Of a DNA stretch of 64,000 nt, positions 22,544 through 36,596 are shown piece after piece. Numbering within the stretch: the stretch's first letter is position 1; each line of letters starts with the position of its first letter. Position numbers and translations under genes: made by a program. The stretch is from assembly GCF_019880205.1 (NCBI RefSeq), contig NZ_CP082292.1, forward strand, positions 186,001-250,000, in the 5' to 3' direction. Under the pieces are notes generated by a model. It ran no database searches. It was not told where the DNA came from and was given only the letters and a program-made list of their open reading frames with translations. The DNA is from Pantoea alfalfae (GTDB taxonomy: Bacteria; Pseudomonadota; Gammaproteobacteria; Enterobacterales; Enterobacteriaceae).

Positions 22544-22556
22544 TGCTCTTTAACAA
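22544..22556 (+). promoter_or_regulatory. boxA antitermination site of the rRNA leader
   Basis: TGCTCTTTAACAA, the NusB/NusE-binding boxA of rrn leaders. A second copy, TGCTCTTTAACAA at about 24683-24695, precedes the 23S gene. Confidence 0.85.
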
Positions 22557-22709
22557 TTTATCAGACAATCTGTGTGGGCACTCGCAGGATTGATATCAGC
22601 GTCTTTGGACGCACAAAAATATCAAAGCCTCACGAGTGAACACATAATGAAATTCATTATGACGTTTTACAGATGAGCACCGCTTAACTTGTTTAAGCAA
22701 ATCAAACTT

Positions 22710-24249
<1,540 letters not shown>

Positions 24250-24322
24250 CCTGAAGATACCTTCCCGCGCAGTGCTCACACAGATTGTCTGATAAAAAGT
24301 AACGAGCAGAAAAAACCTCTAC

Positions 24323-24399
<77 letters not shown>

Positions 24400-24541
24400 G
24401 ATTTGTCCTCATGCTGCGTTGTGTCGACGGCTCGCATAGTTCACTATGCTGCGCGGAAACATGCCCTGCCTGAGCACGAATTGCATTTCTTACGAAGTGT
24501 ACTCGGTTGAGTGGTAGTAGTGGTCTCTGCAGTAACTGTAT

Positions 24542-24617
24542 GGGGCTATAGCTCAGCTGGGAGAGCGCCTGCCTTGCACGCAGGAGGTCAGCGGTTCGAT
24601 CCCGCTTAGCTCCACCA
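24542..24617 (+). tRNA. alaT: tRNA-Ala (TGC)
   Basis: 76 bases from GGGGCTATAGCTCAGC to TAGCTCCACCA, anticodon TGC at 24575-24577, CCA encoded. It is the second spacer tRNA. Confidence 0.97.
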
Positions 24618-24823
24618 TACCGTTTATCTGTTTTTTCTGAATACTTCAGAGCGTACCGGCAACGGTGTGCTGCGAAGTATTATGCTCTTTAACAATCCGG
24701 AACAAGCTGAAAATTGAAACGACGTGTCGCTTTCATTTCCGTAATAAGAATGAAAAACGCGGCACGTTCGAGTCTCTCAAATGCTTGCAGTCTGCAGCGT
24801 TGCAAAACGCCTGTGGGTTGTGA

Positions 24824-27731
<2,908 letters not shown>

Positions 27732-27926
27732 ACAACGCCAGAGGCGTTTTTGAGAGACACGATTTTCAGCTTATTCCGGATAAAATTAGCGGAAACGAAA
27801 GATTTTGCGGCGTGACAAGGCGCAGAGCGAAGACATCAGCGGGAGCATACTGAGGTATGTGACCGGTGTGGCTGAGCGATGGCAACGCGGTCATGGCGTA
27901 AAAGATTCGTTTCGTGCACCAAGATT
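27732..27926 (+). other. Extended 23S-5S spacer with a long stem-loop
   Basis: The spacer is 195 bases, about twice the length in E. coli as I recall it. Near-complementary arms AACGAAAGATTTTGCGGCG and CATGGCGTAAAAGATTCGTT enclose about 90 bases, which also contain GGAGCATACTGAGGTATGTG. It is probably an rRNA processing stem with an inserted loop, and no gene is seen. Confidence 0.6.
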
Positions 27927-28046
27927 TGCCTGGCGGCTGTAGCGCGGTGGTCCCACCTGACCCCATGCCGAACTCAGAAGTGAAACGCCGTAGCGCCGAT
28001 GGTAGTGTGGGGTCTCCCCATGCGAGAGTAGGGAACTGCCAGGCAT
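27927..28046 (+). rRNA. rrf: 5S ribosomal RNA
   Basis: 120 bases from TGCCTGGCGGC to ACTGCCAGGCAT, the two ends pairing as the 5S helix I. Confidence 0.97.
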
Positions 28047-28131
28047 CAAATTTGTTCCTTTTCCTCTGACAGGGAAAATAACGGGAACAGGCGCTTATCA
28101 GCCGGTTGCTGATAAGCGTGAAAGAATCGGT

Positions 28132-28208
28132 GGAGCGGTAGTTCAGTTGGTTAGAATACCTGCCTGTCACGCAGGGGGTCGCGGGTTCGAGCCCCGTCCG
28201 TTCCGCCA
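28132..28208 (+). tRNA. aspT: tRNA-Asp (GTC)
   Basis: 77 bases from GGAGCGGTAGTTCAG to GTTCCGCCA, anticodon GTC at 28166-28168. It is distal in the rRNA operon, as aspT is after rrnC in E. coli. Confidence 0.97.
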
Positions 28209-28215
28209 CCCTATT

Positions 28216-28291
<76 letters not shown>

Positions 28292-28298
28292 GAAAACG

Positions 28299-28328
28299 AT
28301 CCTTTGCTTCGGCAAAGGATTTTTTTTT
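28299..28328 (+). terminator. Terminator of the rRNA operon
   Basis: 9-bp stem ATCCTTTGC/GCAAAGGAT with a TTCG loop followed by eight T. Confidence 0.93.
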
Positions 28329-28340
28329 GCCTTCATAAAG

Positions 28341-28373
28341 GCAAAAAAGAAGAACCAGTTAAATCTAACTGGT
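28341..28373 (-). terminator. Terminator of hdfR
   Basis: On the minus strand, stem ACCAGTTA/TAACTGGT with a four-base loop followed by TTCTTCTTTTTT. It abuts the rRNA operon terminator tail to tail. Confidence 0.78.
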
Positions 28374-28411
28374 CTCATCTCTTCCCTGCTTGCTTCTCTA
28401 CCTGCCAATCT

Positions 28412-29245
28412 TTAGCTGTTTTGCCTGACCAGAATCGGGAATTTAAGCAGCTGCCGGATATGCGCCTGCTGATCGCTGTTCTGCAACCAGACAGCATAGA
28501 GCGGACGAACGGCGACGGGCGTATCCGGGATCACCATCAACTCATTGTAAACACTTTGCCAGAAGTCAGGCAGGAACGCGCACGCTCCGGTGGTATGCAG
28601 CAGTTCACGGGTAACATGCGCCGACGTTGTGGTCAGTACTGGCACATCATCAGCGCCGGAAAGATAACTCTGATGCTGATGAAAATCTGCTCCCCATTCC
28701 AGTTTAATGTAATCATATTTTTCGCGTTTCTCGCTCTGCCGGGCGCAGAACAGCGCCAGTGAGATATGACCAATCTGCTGACTGGTTAACTCATCCATCT
28801 TAGGCGCTTCAGTGGTGATCAACAGATCCAGCTGGCGTTCATGGAGCTGCTTAACCAGCAGGTGTCGTTGTGCCACGCGCGCTTCTAAATGCAGGCTTTC
28901 ACGATTCTCGTAAAGCGTCTGTAGCCACGGCGTCAGATAAGCCTCCCATAGCGATGCACTGGCACCGATCGAAAGCTCATGGTGCTGTTGAGTGTGGGAA
29001 ACCTCCTTCTTTGCCATCATCCATGTGCTCATCAGGCTTTCAGCATAGGGAAGCAGGCGTTCTCCAGCCGCCGTCAGACGTATGTTATTGCGATGCCGTG
29101 TAAAAAGGTTAACGCCAAGCTGATTCTCTAACTGGCGGATGCGAAAACTGACAGCAGATTGCGTAAGGTAAAGTGCTTCTGCAGCACGCCCGAAATGGCG
29201 TGTTCTGCTCACTTCCAGGAAAGTTTTCAGTAATTCCGTATCCAC
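28412..29245 (-). CDS. hdfR: LysR-family regulator HdfR
   Basis: In E. coli HdfR represses the flagellar master operon flhDC. It has 277 residues. The N-terminal 90 residues, including the helix-turn-helix [20 protein letters not shown], are almost identical to E. coli, while the effector domain is more divergent. The start is GTG 29245 with a GGGAG site. It is divergent from maoP, the same neighbour as in E. coli. Confidence 0.93.
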   Translation of the reverse strand: MDTELLKTFLEVSRTRHFGRAAEALYLTQSAVSFRIRQLENQLGVNLFTRHRNNIRLTAAGERLLPYAESLMSTWMMAKKEVSHTQQHHELSIGASASLWEAYLTPWLQTLYENRESLHLEARVAQRHLLVKQLHERQLDLLITTEAPKMDELTSQQIGHISLALFCARQSEKREKYDYIKLEWGADFHQHQSYLSGADDVPVLTTTSAHVTRELLHTTGACAFLPDFWQSVYNELMVIPDTPVAVRPLYAVWLQNSDQQAHIRQLLKFPILVRQNS

Positions 29246-29365
29246 AGCGTTCTCCCAAAAAATGTTTGTCGTATAGATTTAAATGTTTTGTTTTACACTC
29301 TGTCAAGCCTATCTAATACTCCGCGCCATTAACAGCACGGCATTAGAAAATCAGGAGCGTGTAAC

Positions 29366-29704
29366 ATGGCGGAAAGCTTCTCAACAGAGAATCGTTTCTT
29401 TGATAACAAACATTACCCGCGTGGTTTCTCACGCCACGGTGACTTTACTATTAAAGAAGCTCAGCTTCTTGAACGCCACGGTTTCGCCTTTAATGAGCTG
29501 GATTTATCAAAGCGTGAGCCTGCAACAGAAGAAGAACGTCTGTTTATTGAAGTGTGTCGTGGCGTGCGTGAGCCGCAAACGGAAGCTGAACGTGTATGGT
29601 CTAAATATATGACCCGCATTAAGCGTCCTAAGCGTTTTCATACGCTGTCCGGCGGTAAACCGCAGATGGACACCGTCGAAGACTTTACCGACAGCGACGA
29701 TTAA
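29366..29704 (+). CDS. maoP: Macrodomain Ori organization protein
   Basis: 112 residues, the E. coli YifE/MaoP length. In E. coli MaoP acts together with an adjacent short DNA site, maoS, to structure the Ori macrodomain. It is a soluble, charged protein (for example [19 protein letters not shown]) with an acidic end (DFTDSDD). I could not identify maoS with confidence. A strong terminator follows. Confidence 0.95.
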   Translation: MAESFSTENRFFDNKHYPRGFSRHGDFTIKEAQLLERHGFAFNELDLSKREPATEEERLFIEVCRGVREPQTEAERVWSKYMTRIKRPKRFHTLSGGKPQMDTVEDFTDSDD

Positions 29705-29709
29705 CAGAG

Positions 29710-29731
29710 AAGGGGCGAAAGCCCCTTTTTT
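29710..29731 (+). terminator. Terminator after maoP
   Basis: Stem AGGGGC/GCCCCT with a GAAA tetraloop and a T run. The last bases overlap the comM stop codon. Confidence 0.88.
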
Positions 29732-31253
29732 ATTGCAGGCTGTTATGCAGATGAATCATTAAACGATCAATCGTGCGATAACTGACAGCCTCCTGCAGAT
29801 GATGCCGACTGACGTCTGCTTCTCCCGCCAGATCGGCCACGGTACGCGCCACCTTCAAAATCCGCTGCCATGCCCGTACAGATAAACCCAGTTTCTCCAG
29901 TACTGACTCCAGCCACTCCGCATCCTCTTTAGCTGGCTGACACCAGCGCATAATCTCCGCATTGTTTAAATGCGCATTAATTTTGCCTGCACGGGTCAGC
30001 TGAATCTCCCGCGCTGCGACCACCCGATGACGAACCCGTTCAGACGTTTCTGCTACAGGGCGTTGACCGCTAAGCATTCCACCCGGAAGTAGGGGCACCT
30101 CCAGTGAAAGATCAAAACGATCGAGAAAAGGGCCGGACAGCTTGCTGAGATAACGCAGCACCTGCTGAGGTGAGGTACGGTTATGCTGTCCCTGATAATG
30201 TCCGGTTGGACTTGGATTCATTGCAGCAATCAGCTGAAATCGTGCCGGATAGGTGACTTTTGCGCGCGCACGTGAAATAGCGATGACCCCCGACTCTAAT
30301 GGCTCGCGCAGAGAGTCCAGCACCTTACGATCAAATTCCGGCAACTCATCCAGAAACAGCACGCCGTTATGCGCCAGTGAGATCTCGCCCGGCCGTGGTA
30401 GTGATCCGCCACCAATCAAAGCATAGAGAGATGCACTGTGATGAGGTGACCTGAAAGGCCGACTGCGCCATTGTCGGTGCAGAGTACTGCTAGTGTTCAC
30501 GAGACTGGCGATTGCTGCGCATTCCAGTGCTTCCTGATCGGTTAAAGAAGGCATGATGCCGGGCAGCCGGGTGGCAAGCATTGTTTTACCGGTGCCAGGC
30601 GGGCCAATCAGCAACAGGTTATGCCCGCCAGCCGCCGTGATCTCCAGTGCTCTGCGTCCCTGTTCCTGACCAATGATATCTGCGAGATCGTCAGCAGGCG
30701 GCTCGCCCTGATGATCAGGGGACTGAGCTGTCGGTAATGTGAGTTCATTACGCAGAAAGGCACACACGTTGCTGAGATGAGATGCAACCAGTGAAGACCC
30801 CTGACGGATAAGTCCGGCATCCGCCTGATTCTCAGCAGAGAGAACCATCTGCCGTCCAGCCTGAATTGCCACCATGGCCGCCGGAATCGCGCCCTGTACA
30901 CCGCACAGCGCGCCGTCGAGTGCCAGTTCACCCAGAAACTCGTAGTGCGTCAGCTTGTCGGCAGGAAGCTGCTCAGAGGCGACCAGAATGGCGATCGCCA
31001 TAGGTAAGTCATACCGTCCGCCCTCTTTAGGAAGATCCGCGGGTGCCAGATTAATGGTGACCCGCTTTGCCGGAAAAGTGAAACCGCTGTTGATAATAGC
31101 GCTGCGTACCCGCTCACGCGCTTCTTTGACCGTCGTTTCCGGCAGACCTACCAGGGTTAAGGCAGGCAGGCCATTACTGATATGTGCCTCAATGGTCACC
31201 AGCGGGGCGTCCACCCCCAGTGCTGCCCGGGTCAGAACTTTTGACAATGACAT
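29730..31253 (-). CDS. comM: Mg-chelatase-type AAA+ branch-migration helicase ComM
   Basis: Known in Vibrio as a hexameric helicase that extends branch migration during natural transformation. Its role in enterobacteria is less clear. It has 507 residues. The N-terminal Lon-protease-like domain (1-170) precedes the AAA+ module, with Walker A GPPGTGKT at residues 217-224 and Walker B VLFLDELPEF, and a C-terminal Mg-chelatase domain follows. It is convergent with maoP and divergent from the ilv operon. Confidence 0.93.
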   Translation of the reverse strand: MSLSKVLTRAALGVDAPLVTIEAHISNGLPALTLVGLPETTVKEARERVRSAIINSGFTFPAKRVTINLAPADLPKEGGRYDLPMAIAILVASEQLPADKLTHYEFLGELALDGALCGVQGAIPAAMVAIQAGRQMVLSAENQADAGLIRQGSSLVASHLSNVCAFLRNELTLPTAQSPDHQGEPPADDLADIIGQEQGRRALEITAAGGHNLLLIGPPGTGKTMLATRLPGIMPSLTDQEALECAAIASLVNTSSTLHRQWRSRPFRSPHHSASLYALIGGGSLPRPGEISLAHNGVLFLDELPEFDRKVLDSLREPLESGVIAISRARAKVTYPARFQLIAAMNPSPTGHYQGQHNRTSPQQVLRYLSKLSGPFLDRFDLSLEVPLLPGGMLSGQRPVAETSERVRHRVVAAREIQLTRAGKINAHLNNAEIMRWCQPAKEDAEWLESVLEKLGLSVRAWQRILKVARTVADLAGEADVSRHHLQEAVSYRTIDRLMIHLHNSLQ

Positions 31254-31583
31254 ACTCGCTCCTTGTTACCGTCAGTCTGGTGACTGCATCAAAGAAAAGC
31301 CATGACATCATCAGTATGGTTCGGACCATCGCACACCCCATCGAAAGTTGTTTCATGGCGTTTTAAAATGCTGTGCGACAGTACGCAAATCCATCAAAAT
31401 ATTATTACGTCACTAAAGTGATGAATAATTATCATCATGTAATTATTTCTTGTATTACAGATCGATAGGTTACGATTCCGCGTCACGCACGAAAATAAAT
31501 CTGTAAAAAAAGTTGTGCGATGACCCCTGACTATGATAACTCTGTAGGCATTACTTCGAACACGAAAAAGAATTGAACAACAC
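31254..31583. other. Intergenic region comM-ilvL with the ilv promoter
   Basis: 330 bases. The right part is AT-rich and should hold the ilv promoter. A weak candidate is TTGTGC (31513-31518) with GATAAC (31535-31540), 16-base spacer. I see no gene. Minus-strand frames here are short and unsupported. Confidence 0.4.
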
Positions 31584-31682
31584 ATGAAAGCCCTTCTACA
31601 AGTGATTAGCCTGGTCGTGATTAGCGTGGTGGTGGTTATTAACCTACCGTGCGGGGCAACGCTTGGAGAAAGAAAGGCTTAA
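31584..31682 (+). CDS. ilvL: ilv operon leader peptide
   Basis: 32 residues starting MKALLQVISLVVISVVVVIN, the equivalent of E. coli IlvL. The run of Val, Ile and Leu codons (9 Val, 3 Ile, 5 Leu) makes ribosome progress sensitive to charged branched-chain tRNAs. Stalling controls the attenuator directly downstream. Confidence 0.93.
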   Translation: MKALLQVISLVVISVVVVINLPCGATLGERKA

Positions 31683-31701
31683 AAATCAAGCCTCGAATCC
31701 G

Positions 31702-31739
31702 AAAAAACCCCCGCACCGAAAGGTCCGGGGGTTTTTTTT
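31702..31739 (+). terminator. Attenuator of the ilv operon
   Basis: Stem AACCCCCGCACC/GGTCCGGGGGTT (one bulged pair) with a GAAA loop followed by a run of T. It lies 20 bases after the leader peptide stop and forms when the leader is translated without stalling. Confidence 0.9.
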
Positions 31740-31779
31740 CGACCCGAGGAAATATCAGTAAATCCACAAGGAACAAACA

Positions 31780-31830
31780 ATGAACAGTAGCATAAAATTC
31801 TGTTGTTCCGGTCAGGACACAGGAGAATAG
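31780..31830 (+). CDS. ilvX: IlvX micro-peptide
   Basis: 16 residues, [16 protein letters not shown], the same length and position as E. coli IlvX, with conserved M-N-x-S-x-K-F-C-x-S and a late T-G. An AAGGA site precedes ATG 31780. The stop is two bases before the ilvG start, and the ilvG ribosome-binding site AGGAGAA lies within its last codons, so it may couple translation into ilvG. Its function is unknown in E. coli too. Confidence 0.82.
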   Translation: MNSSIKFCCSGQDTGE

Positions 31831-31832
31831 CG

Positions 31833-33479
31833 ATGACAGGTGCACAGTGGGTAGTTCAGGCTTTACGCGCGCAGGGTGTTGATACCGTATTTGGTTACCC
31901 TGGCGGCGCCATCATGCCGGTATACGACGCGCTCTATGACGGCGGCGTGGAACACCTGTTGTGTCGTCACGAGCAGGGCGCTGTAATGGCGGCAATCGGA
32001 TATGCCCGTTCAACCGGCAAAACCGGCGTCTGTATCGCCACTTCCGGCCCCGGCGCAACTAACCTGATCACCGGTCTGGCGGATGCGATGATGGATTCGG
32101 TACCGGTCGTGGCGGTAACGGGTCAGGTCACCTCGGCCTTCATCGGCACCGATGCTTTCCAGGAGATCGACGTACTGGGACTCTCACTAGCCTGCACCAA
32201 GCACAGCTTCCTGGTTGAATCGCTGGATGAATTACCCGCTATCATGGCGGAAGCTTTTGCGCTGGCGCAGTCGGGCCGTCCGGGTCCGGTACTGGTTGAT
32301 ATCCCGAAAGATATTCAGATTGCACAGGGTGAACCCGCACCGCATCTGGTTCCGGTTGAAGAAGGAAATGCGCTGCCACATCAGGCGATTGACCACGCAC
32401 GTGCACTGATGGCGCAGGCCAGAAAGCCAATGCTCTACGTTGGCGGCGGTGTCGGTCTGGCTCAGGCGGTTCCGGCACTGCGCAAGCTGGCAGACGAGAC
32501 CGGCATTCCGGCGGTTGCTACTCTGAAAGGACTGGGCAGCGTGGACCCGCAAAGTGACGTCTATCTCGGTATGCTGGGGATGCACGGTACCAAAGCCGCT
32601 AACCTGGCCGTACAGGCGTGTGACCTGCTGATCGCGATCGGTGCCCGTTTCGATGATCGCGTGACCGGCAAGCTGGATACCTTTGCACCGCACGCCAGCG
32701 TGATTCATCTCGATATCGATCCCGCTGAGTTAAACAAATTACGCCGCGCTCATGTCTCCCTGCAGGGCGATCTCAACGAACTGCTGTCCGCACTGAGTCA
32801 GCCTTTGTCTATCAACGCCTGGCGCGATGAGGTGCAGGTACTGAAAGCCAGCCACGCATGGCGCTACGATCATCCGGGCGAAGCGATCTATGCGCCGCTG
32901 CTGCTGAAGCAACTTTCCGATCGCAAACCGGCGAATACCGTGGTCACCACCGACGTCGGTCAGCATCAGATGTGGACGGCGCAGCACATGGCATTTAACG
33001 CACCGGAGAATTTCATCACCTCCAGCGGCTTAGGCACCATGGGCTTTGGTTTGCCTGCTGCCATTGGTGCGCAGGTTGCACGCCCGGACGATACGGTTAT
33101 CTGTGTCTCCGGTGATGGCTCCATCATGATGAACATTCAGGAGCTGGGCACCATCAAGCGCGGCAGGCTGCCGGTCAAAATCGTACTGATGGATAACCAG
33201 CGTCTGGGTATGGTACGCCAGTGGCAACAGCTCTTTTTTGACGGTCGCTACAGCGAAACCAACCTGTCCGATAATCCCGATTTCCTCACGCTGGCCAGCG
33301 CGTTCAACATCCCCGGCCAGCGCATTACCCGTAAAGATCAGGTCGACGCCGCCCTTGATGCTCTGCTGAACAGCGAAGGTCCTTACTTCCTGCATGTTGC
33401 AATTGATGAGCATGAAAACGTCTGGCCACTGGTACCGCCGGGTGCCAGCAATGCAAACATGATGGAGAAAACCGTATGA
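31833..33479 (+). CDS. ilvG: Acetolactate synthase II large subunit
   Basis: Condenses pyruvate with pyruvate or 2-oxobutyrate, the first common step of valine and isoleucine synthesis. It is a ThDP/FAD enzyme. It has 548 residues from ATG 31833 ([15 protein letters not shown]). The ThDP glutamate is in CRHEQGA and the pyrophosphate/Mg motif is [12 protein letters not shown]. The reading frame is intact, unlike the frameshifted ilvG of E. coli K-12, so the Val-resistant isozyme II should be active. Confidence 0.97.
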   Translation: MTGAQWVVQALRAQGVDTVFGYPGGAIMPVYDALYDGGVEHLLCRHEQGAVMAAIGYARSTGKTGVCIATSGPGATNLITGLADAMMDSVPVVAVTGQVTSAFIGTDAFQEIDVLGLSLACTKHSFLVESLDELPAIMAEAFALAQSGRPGPVLVDIPKDIQIAQGEPAPHLVPVEEGNALPHQAIDHARALMAQARKPMLYVGGGVGLAQAVPALRKLADETGIPAVATLKGLGSVDPQSDVYLGMLGMHGTKAANLAVQACDLLIAIGARFDDRVTGKLDTFAPHASVIHLDIDPAELNKLRRAHVSLQGDLNELLSALSQPLSINAWRDEVQVLKASHAWRYDHPGEAIYAPLLLKQLSDRKPANTVVTTDVGQHQMWTAQHMAFNAPENFITSSGLGTMGFGLPAAIGAQVARPDDTVICVSGDGSIMMNIQELGTIKRGRLPVKIVLMDNQRLGMVRQWQQLFFDGRYSETNLSDNPDFLTLASAFNIPGQRITRKDQVDAALDALLNSEGPYFLHVAIDEHENVWPLVPPGASNANMMEKTV

Positions 33480-33733
33480 ACCAGCATCAATTGTCTATCG
33501 AAGCCCGTTTCCGCCCTGAAATATTAGAGCGCATTTTACGCGTCGTGCGTCACCGCGGTTTTCAGGTCTGTTCTATGAACATGGCCTCAGTCGCCAACGC
33601 AGAAAACATTAATATTGAAATGACCGTTGCCAGCCAGCGCTCCGTCGATTTACTGTCTTCGCAGTTAAGTAAATTGATCGACGTTGCATGCGTTCAGATT
33701 CAACAACAGACAACACAACAAATCCGCGCGTAG
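33476..33733 (+). CDS. ilvM: Acetolactate synthase II small regulatory subunit
   Basis: 85 residues with an ACT-type fold, needed for full activity of IlvG. It starts with ATGA overlapping the ilvG stop by four bases, so the two are translationally coupled. It is close to E. coli IlvM (87 residues), with [23 protein letters not shown]. Confidence 0.96.
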   Translation: MNQHQLSIEARFRPEILERILRVVRHRGFQVCSMNMASVANAENINIEMTVASQRSVDLLSSQLSKLIDVACVQIQQQTTQQIRA

Positions 33734-33751
33734 CCGCGAGAGGGAATAACA

Positions 33752-34681
33752 ATGAGCACGAAGAAAGCAGACTTTATTTGGTTCAATGGCGAGATGGTTA
33801 AGTGGGAAGAGGCGAAGGTCAGCGTCATGTCCCACGCCTTGCACTATGGTACGTCGGTATTTGAAGGCGTGCGCTGCTACGACTCTCACAAAGGACCGGT
33901 TGTGTTCCGTCATCGTGAACACATGCAACGTCTGCATGACTCCGCCAAAATCTATCGTTTCCCGATTAAAAGCAGCGTTGATGAGCTGATGGAAGCGTGC
34001 CGCGAAGTCATCCGCGTGAACAAACTGAAAAGTGCTTATATCCGTCCGCTGGCCTTTGTCGGCGATGTGGGCCTGGGCGTGAACCCGCCAGACGGCTTCA
34101 CAACTGACGTGATCATTGCCGCCTTCCCGTGGGGCGCGTACCTGGGCGCTGAAGCGCTGGAGAATGGCATTGACGCGATGGTCTCTTCATGGAACCGCGT
34201 GGCGCCAAACACTCTGCCAACTGCTGCTAAAGCGGGTGGTAACTACCTCTCCTCACTGCTGGTGGGTAGCGAAGCCCGTCGTCATGGCTATCAGGAAGGC
34301 ATTGCGCTGGATACCAATGGCCTGATCTCAGAAGGGGCAGGCGAAAACCTGTTTGAAGTTAAAGATGGTGTGCTCTATACCCCGCCATTTACCTCTTCGG
34401 CACTGCCGGGCATCACCCGCGATGCCATCATCACGCTGGCGCGTGATATGGGCATTGAAGTGCGTGAGCAGACTCTGTCGCGTGAATCTCTCTACCTGGC
34501 TGACGAAGTCTTTATGTCGGGCACCGCCGCAGAAATCACACCGGTGCGCAGCGTCGACCGCATTCAGGTGGGCGAAGGCAAGCGTGGTCCGGTGACTAAA
34601 CGCATTCAGGAGGCCTTCTTTGGTCTCTTCACCGGCGAAACCGAAGACAAATGGGGCTGGTTAGATCCGGTTAACCCATAA
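33752..34681 (+). CDS. ilvE: Branched-chain amino-acid aminotransferase
   Basis: PLP enzyme for the last step to valine, leucine and isoleucine. It has 309 residues, as in E. coli. The PLP lysine is Lys160 in TAAKAGGNYLSS, and the fold-type IV signature EGAGENLFEVKDGVLYTPP is present. It lies 18 bases after ilvM. Confidence 0.98.
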   Translation: MSTKKADFIWFNGEMVKWEEAKVSVMSHALHYGTSVFEGVRCYDSHKGPVVFRHREHMQRLHDSAKIYRFPIKSSVDELMEACREVIRVNKLKSAYIRPLAFVGDVGLGVNPPDGFTTDVIIAAFPWGAYLGAEALENGIDAMVSSWNRVAPNTLPTAAKAGGNYLSSLLVGSEARRHGYQEGIALDTNGLISEGAGENLFEVKDGVLYTPPFTSSALPGITRDAIITLARDMGIEVREQTLSRESLYLADEVFMSGTAAEITPVRSVDRIQVGEGKRGPVTKRIQEAFFGLFTGETEDKWGWLDPVNP

Positions 34682-34743
34682 TCAGATACAGCGCGGGCGT
34701 CATCTGACGTCCGCGAGCTTATTCTTACTGGAGTAAATAGAGC

Positions 34744-36594
34744 ATGCCTAAGTACCGTTCCGCCACTACCACCCACGGCCGCAACATGGCGGGTGCCCGT
34801 GCCTTATGGCGCGCGACAGGAATGACCGACGACGATTTCGGCAAGCCGATTATCGCTGTGGTTAACTCATTCACCCAATTTGTCCCTGGCCACGTTCACC
34901 TCCGCGACCTTGGTAAACTCGTCGCTGAGCAGATTGAAGCGGCGGGTGGTGTGGCTAAAGAGTTCAACACCATCGCGGTGGATGACGGTATTGCCATGGG
35001 TCATGGCGGCATGCTGTATTCACTGCCTTCGCGTGAGCTGATTGCTGACTCGGTCGAGTACATGGTTAATGCGCACTGCGCCGACGCCATGGTCTGCATC
35101 TCCAACTGTGACAAAATCACCCCAGGCATGCTGATGGCGTCTCTGCGCCTTAATATTCCGGTGATCTTCGTTTCAGGCGGCCCGATGGAAGCGGGTAAAA
35201 CCAAGCTTTCTGATCAGATCATCAAGCTGGACCTGGTCGATGCGATGATTCAGGGTGCGAACCCGAACGTCAGCGATGCCGACAGCGATCAGATCGAACG
35301 CTCTGCCTGTCCGACCTGCGGCTCCTGCTCCGGCATGTTCACCGCCAACTCGATGAACTGCCTGACCGAAGCACTCGGCCTGTCGCAGCCTGGCAACGGT
35401 TCACTGCTGGCCACGCACGCTGATCGCAAAGAGCTGTTCATCAATGCCGGTAAGCGCATCGTCAGTCTCACCAAGCGCTACTACGAGCAGGATGACGTCA
35501 ACATGCTGCCGCGCAACATCGCGAACAAGGCCGCCTTCGAGAACGCCATGATGCTGGATATCGCCATGGGCGGCTCCACCAACACCGTGCTGCACCTGCT
35601 GGCGGCGGCCCAGGAAGGCGACATCGACTTCAATATCTCCGACATCGATCGCCTGTCACGTAAAGTGCCTCAGCTTTGTAAAGTCGCGCCAAGTACCCCG
35701 AAATACCACATGGAAGATGTGCATCGCGCAGGTGGTGTTTTCGCCATTCTCGGCGAGCTGGATCGTGCCGGCCTGTTCGACAGCAGCGCCCGTAATATCC
35801 TGCAGCAGACCATGCGTGAAACGCTGGATCAGTACGACATCATGCTGACCAAAGATCAGGCGGTAAAAGATATGTTCCGCGCCGGTCCGGCGGGCATCCG
35901 TACCACCCAGGCATTCTCGCAGAACTGCCGCTGGGACACGCTGGATGATGACCGTGCCGAAGGCTGCATCCGCACCCGCGAAAACGCGTACTCGCAGGAT
36001 GGCGGTCTGGCCGTGCTGTACGGCAACATCGCCGAAGATGGCTGTATCGTTAAAACAGCGGGCGTAGACAAAGAGATCCTGACCTTCACCGGCCCGGCCA
36101 AAGTCTATGAAAGCCAGGATGACGCGGTAGAAGCGATTCTGGGCGGCAAAGTCGTGGCAGGCGACGTAGTTGTCATCCGCTACGAAGGGCCAAAAGGCGG
36201 GCCGGGCATGCAGGAAATGCTCTATCCGACCACCTATCTGAAATCGATGGGTCTGGGTAAAAGTTGCGCTCTGATCACCGACGGTCGTTTCTCTGGTGGC
36301 ACATCGGGCCTCTCTATCGGTCACGCTTCGCCTGAAGCGGCCAACGGCGGCACCATTGCGCTGGTCAAAGATGGCGACACCATTGAGATCGATATCCCGA
36401 ACCGCGGCATCAAACTCGCTGTGCCGGATAACGAACTGCATGCCCGCCGTGAAGAGCAGCAGGCACGTGGCGATGCGGCATATACGCCGGTCAATCGTCA
36501 GCGTGAAGTCTCCTTTGCGCTGCGTGCTTACGCATTACTCGCGACCAGTGCTGACAAAGGCGCCGTTCGCGATAAGAGCAAGCTGGGAGGCTAA
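34744..36594 (+). CDS. ilvD: Dihydroxy-acid dehydratase
   Basis: Dehydrates 2,3-dihydroxy acids to 2-keto acids in valine/isoleucine synthesis using an iron-sulfur cluster. It has 616 residues (E. coli 616). Conserved cysteines are seen in CDKITPGM and [20 protein letters not shown]. The C-terminal [15 protein letters not shown] is the family signature. Two bases separate it from ilvA. Confidence 0.98.
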   Translation: MPKYRSATTTHGRNMAGARALWRATGMTDDDFGKPIIAVVNSFTQFVPGHVHLRDLGKLVAEQIEAAGGVAKEFNTIAVDDGIAMGHGGMLYSLPSRELIADSVEYMVNAHCADAMVCISNCDKITPGMLMASLRLNIPVIFVSGGPMEAGKTKLSDQIIKLDLVDAMIQGANPNVSDADSDQIERSACPTCGSCSGMFTANSMNCLTEALGLSQPGNGSLLATHADRKELFINAGKRIVSLTKRYYEQDDVNMLPRNIANKAAFENAMMLDIAMGGSTNTVLHLLAAAQEGDIDFNISDIDRLSRKVPQLCKVAPSTPKYHMEDVHRAGGVFAILGELDRAGLFDSSARNILQQTMRETLDQYDIMLTKDQAVKDMFRAGPAGIRTTQAFSQNCRWDTLDDDRAEGCIRTRENAYSQDGGLAVLYGNIAEDGCIVKTAGVDKEILTFTGPAKVYESQDDAVEAILGGKVVAGDVVVIRYEGPKGGPGMQEMLYPTTYLKSMGLGKSCALITDGRFSGGTSGLSIGHASPEAANGGTIALVKDGDTIEIDIPNRGIKLAVPDNELHARREEQQARGDAAYTPVNRQREVSFALRAYALLATSADKGAVRDKSKLGG

Positions 36595-36596
36595 AC

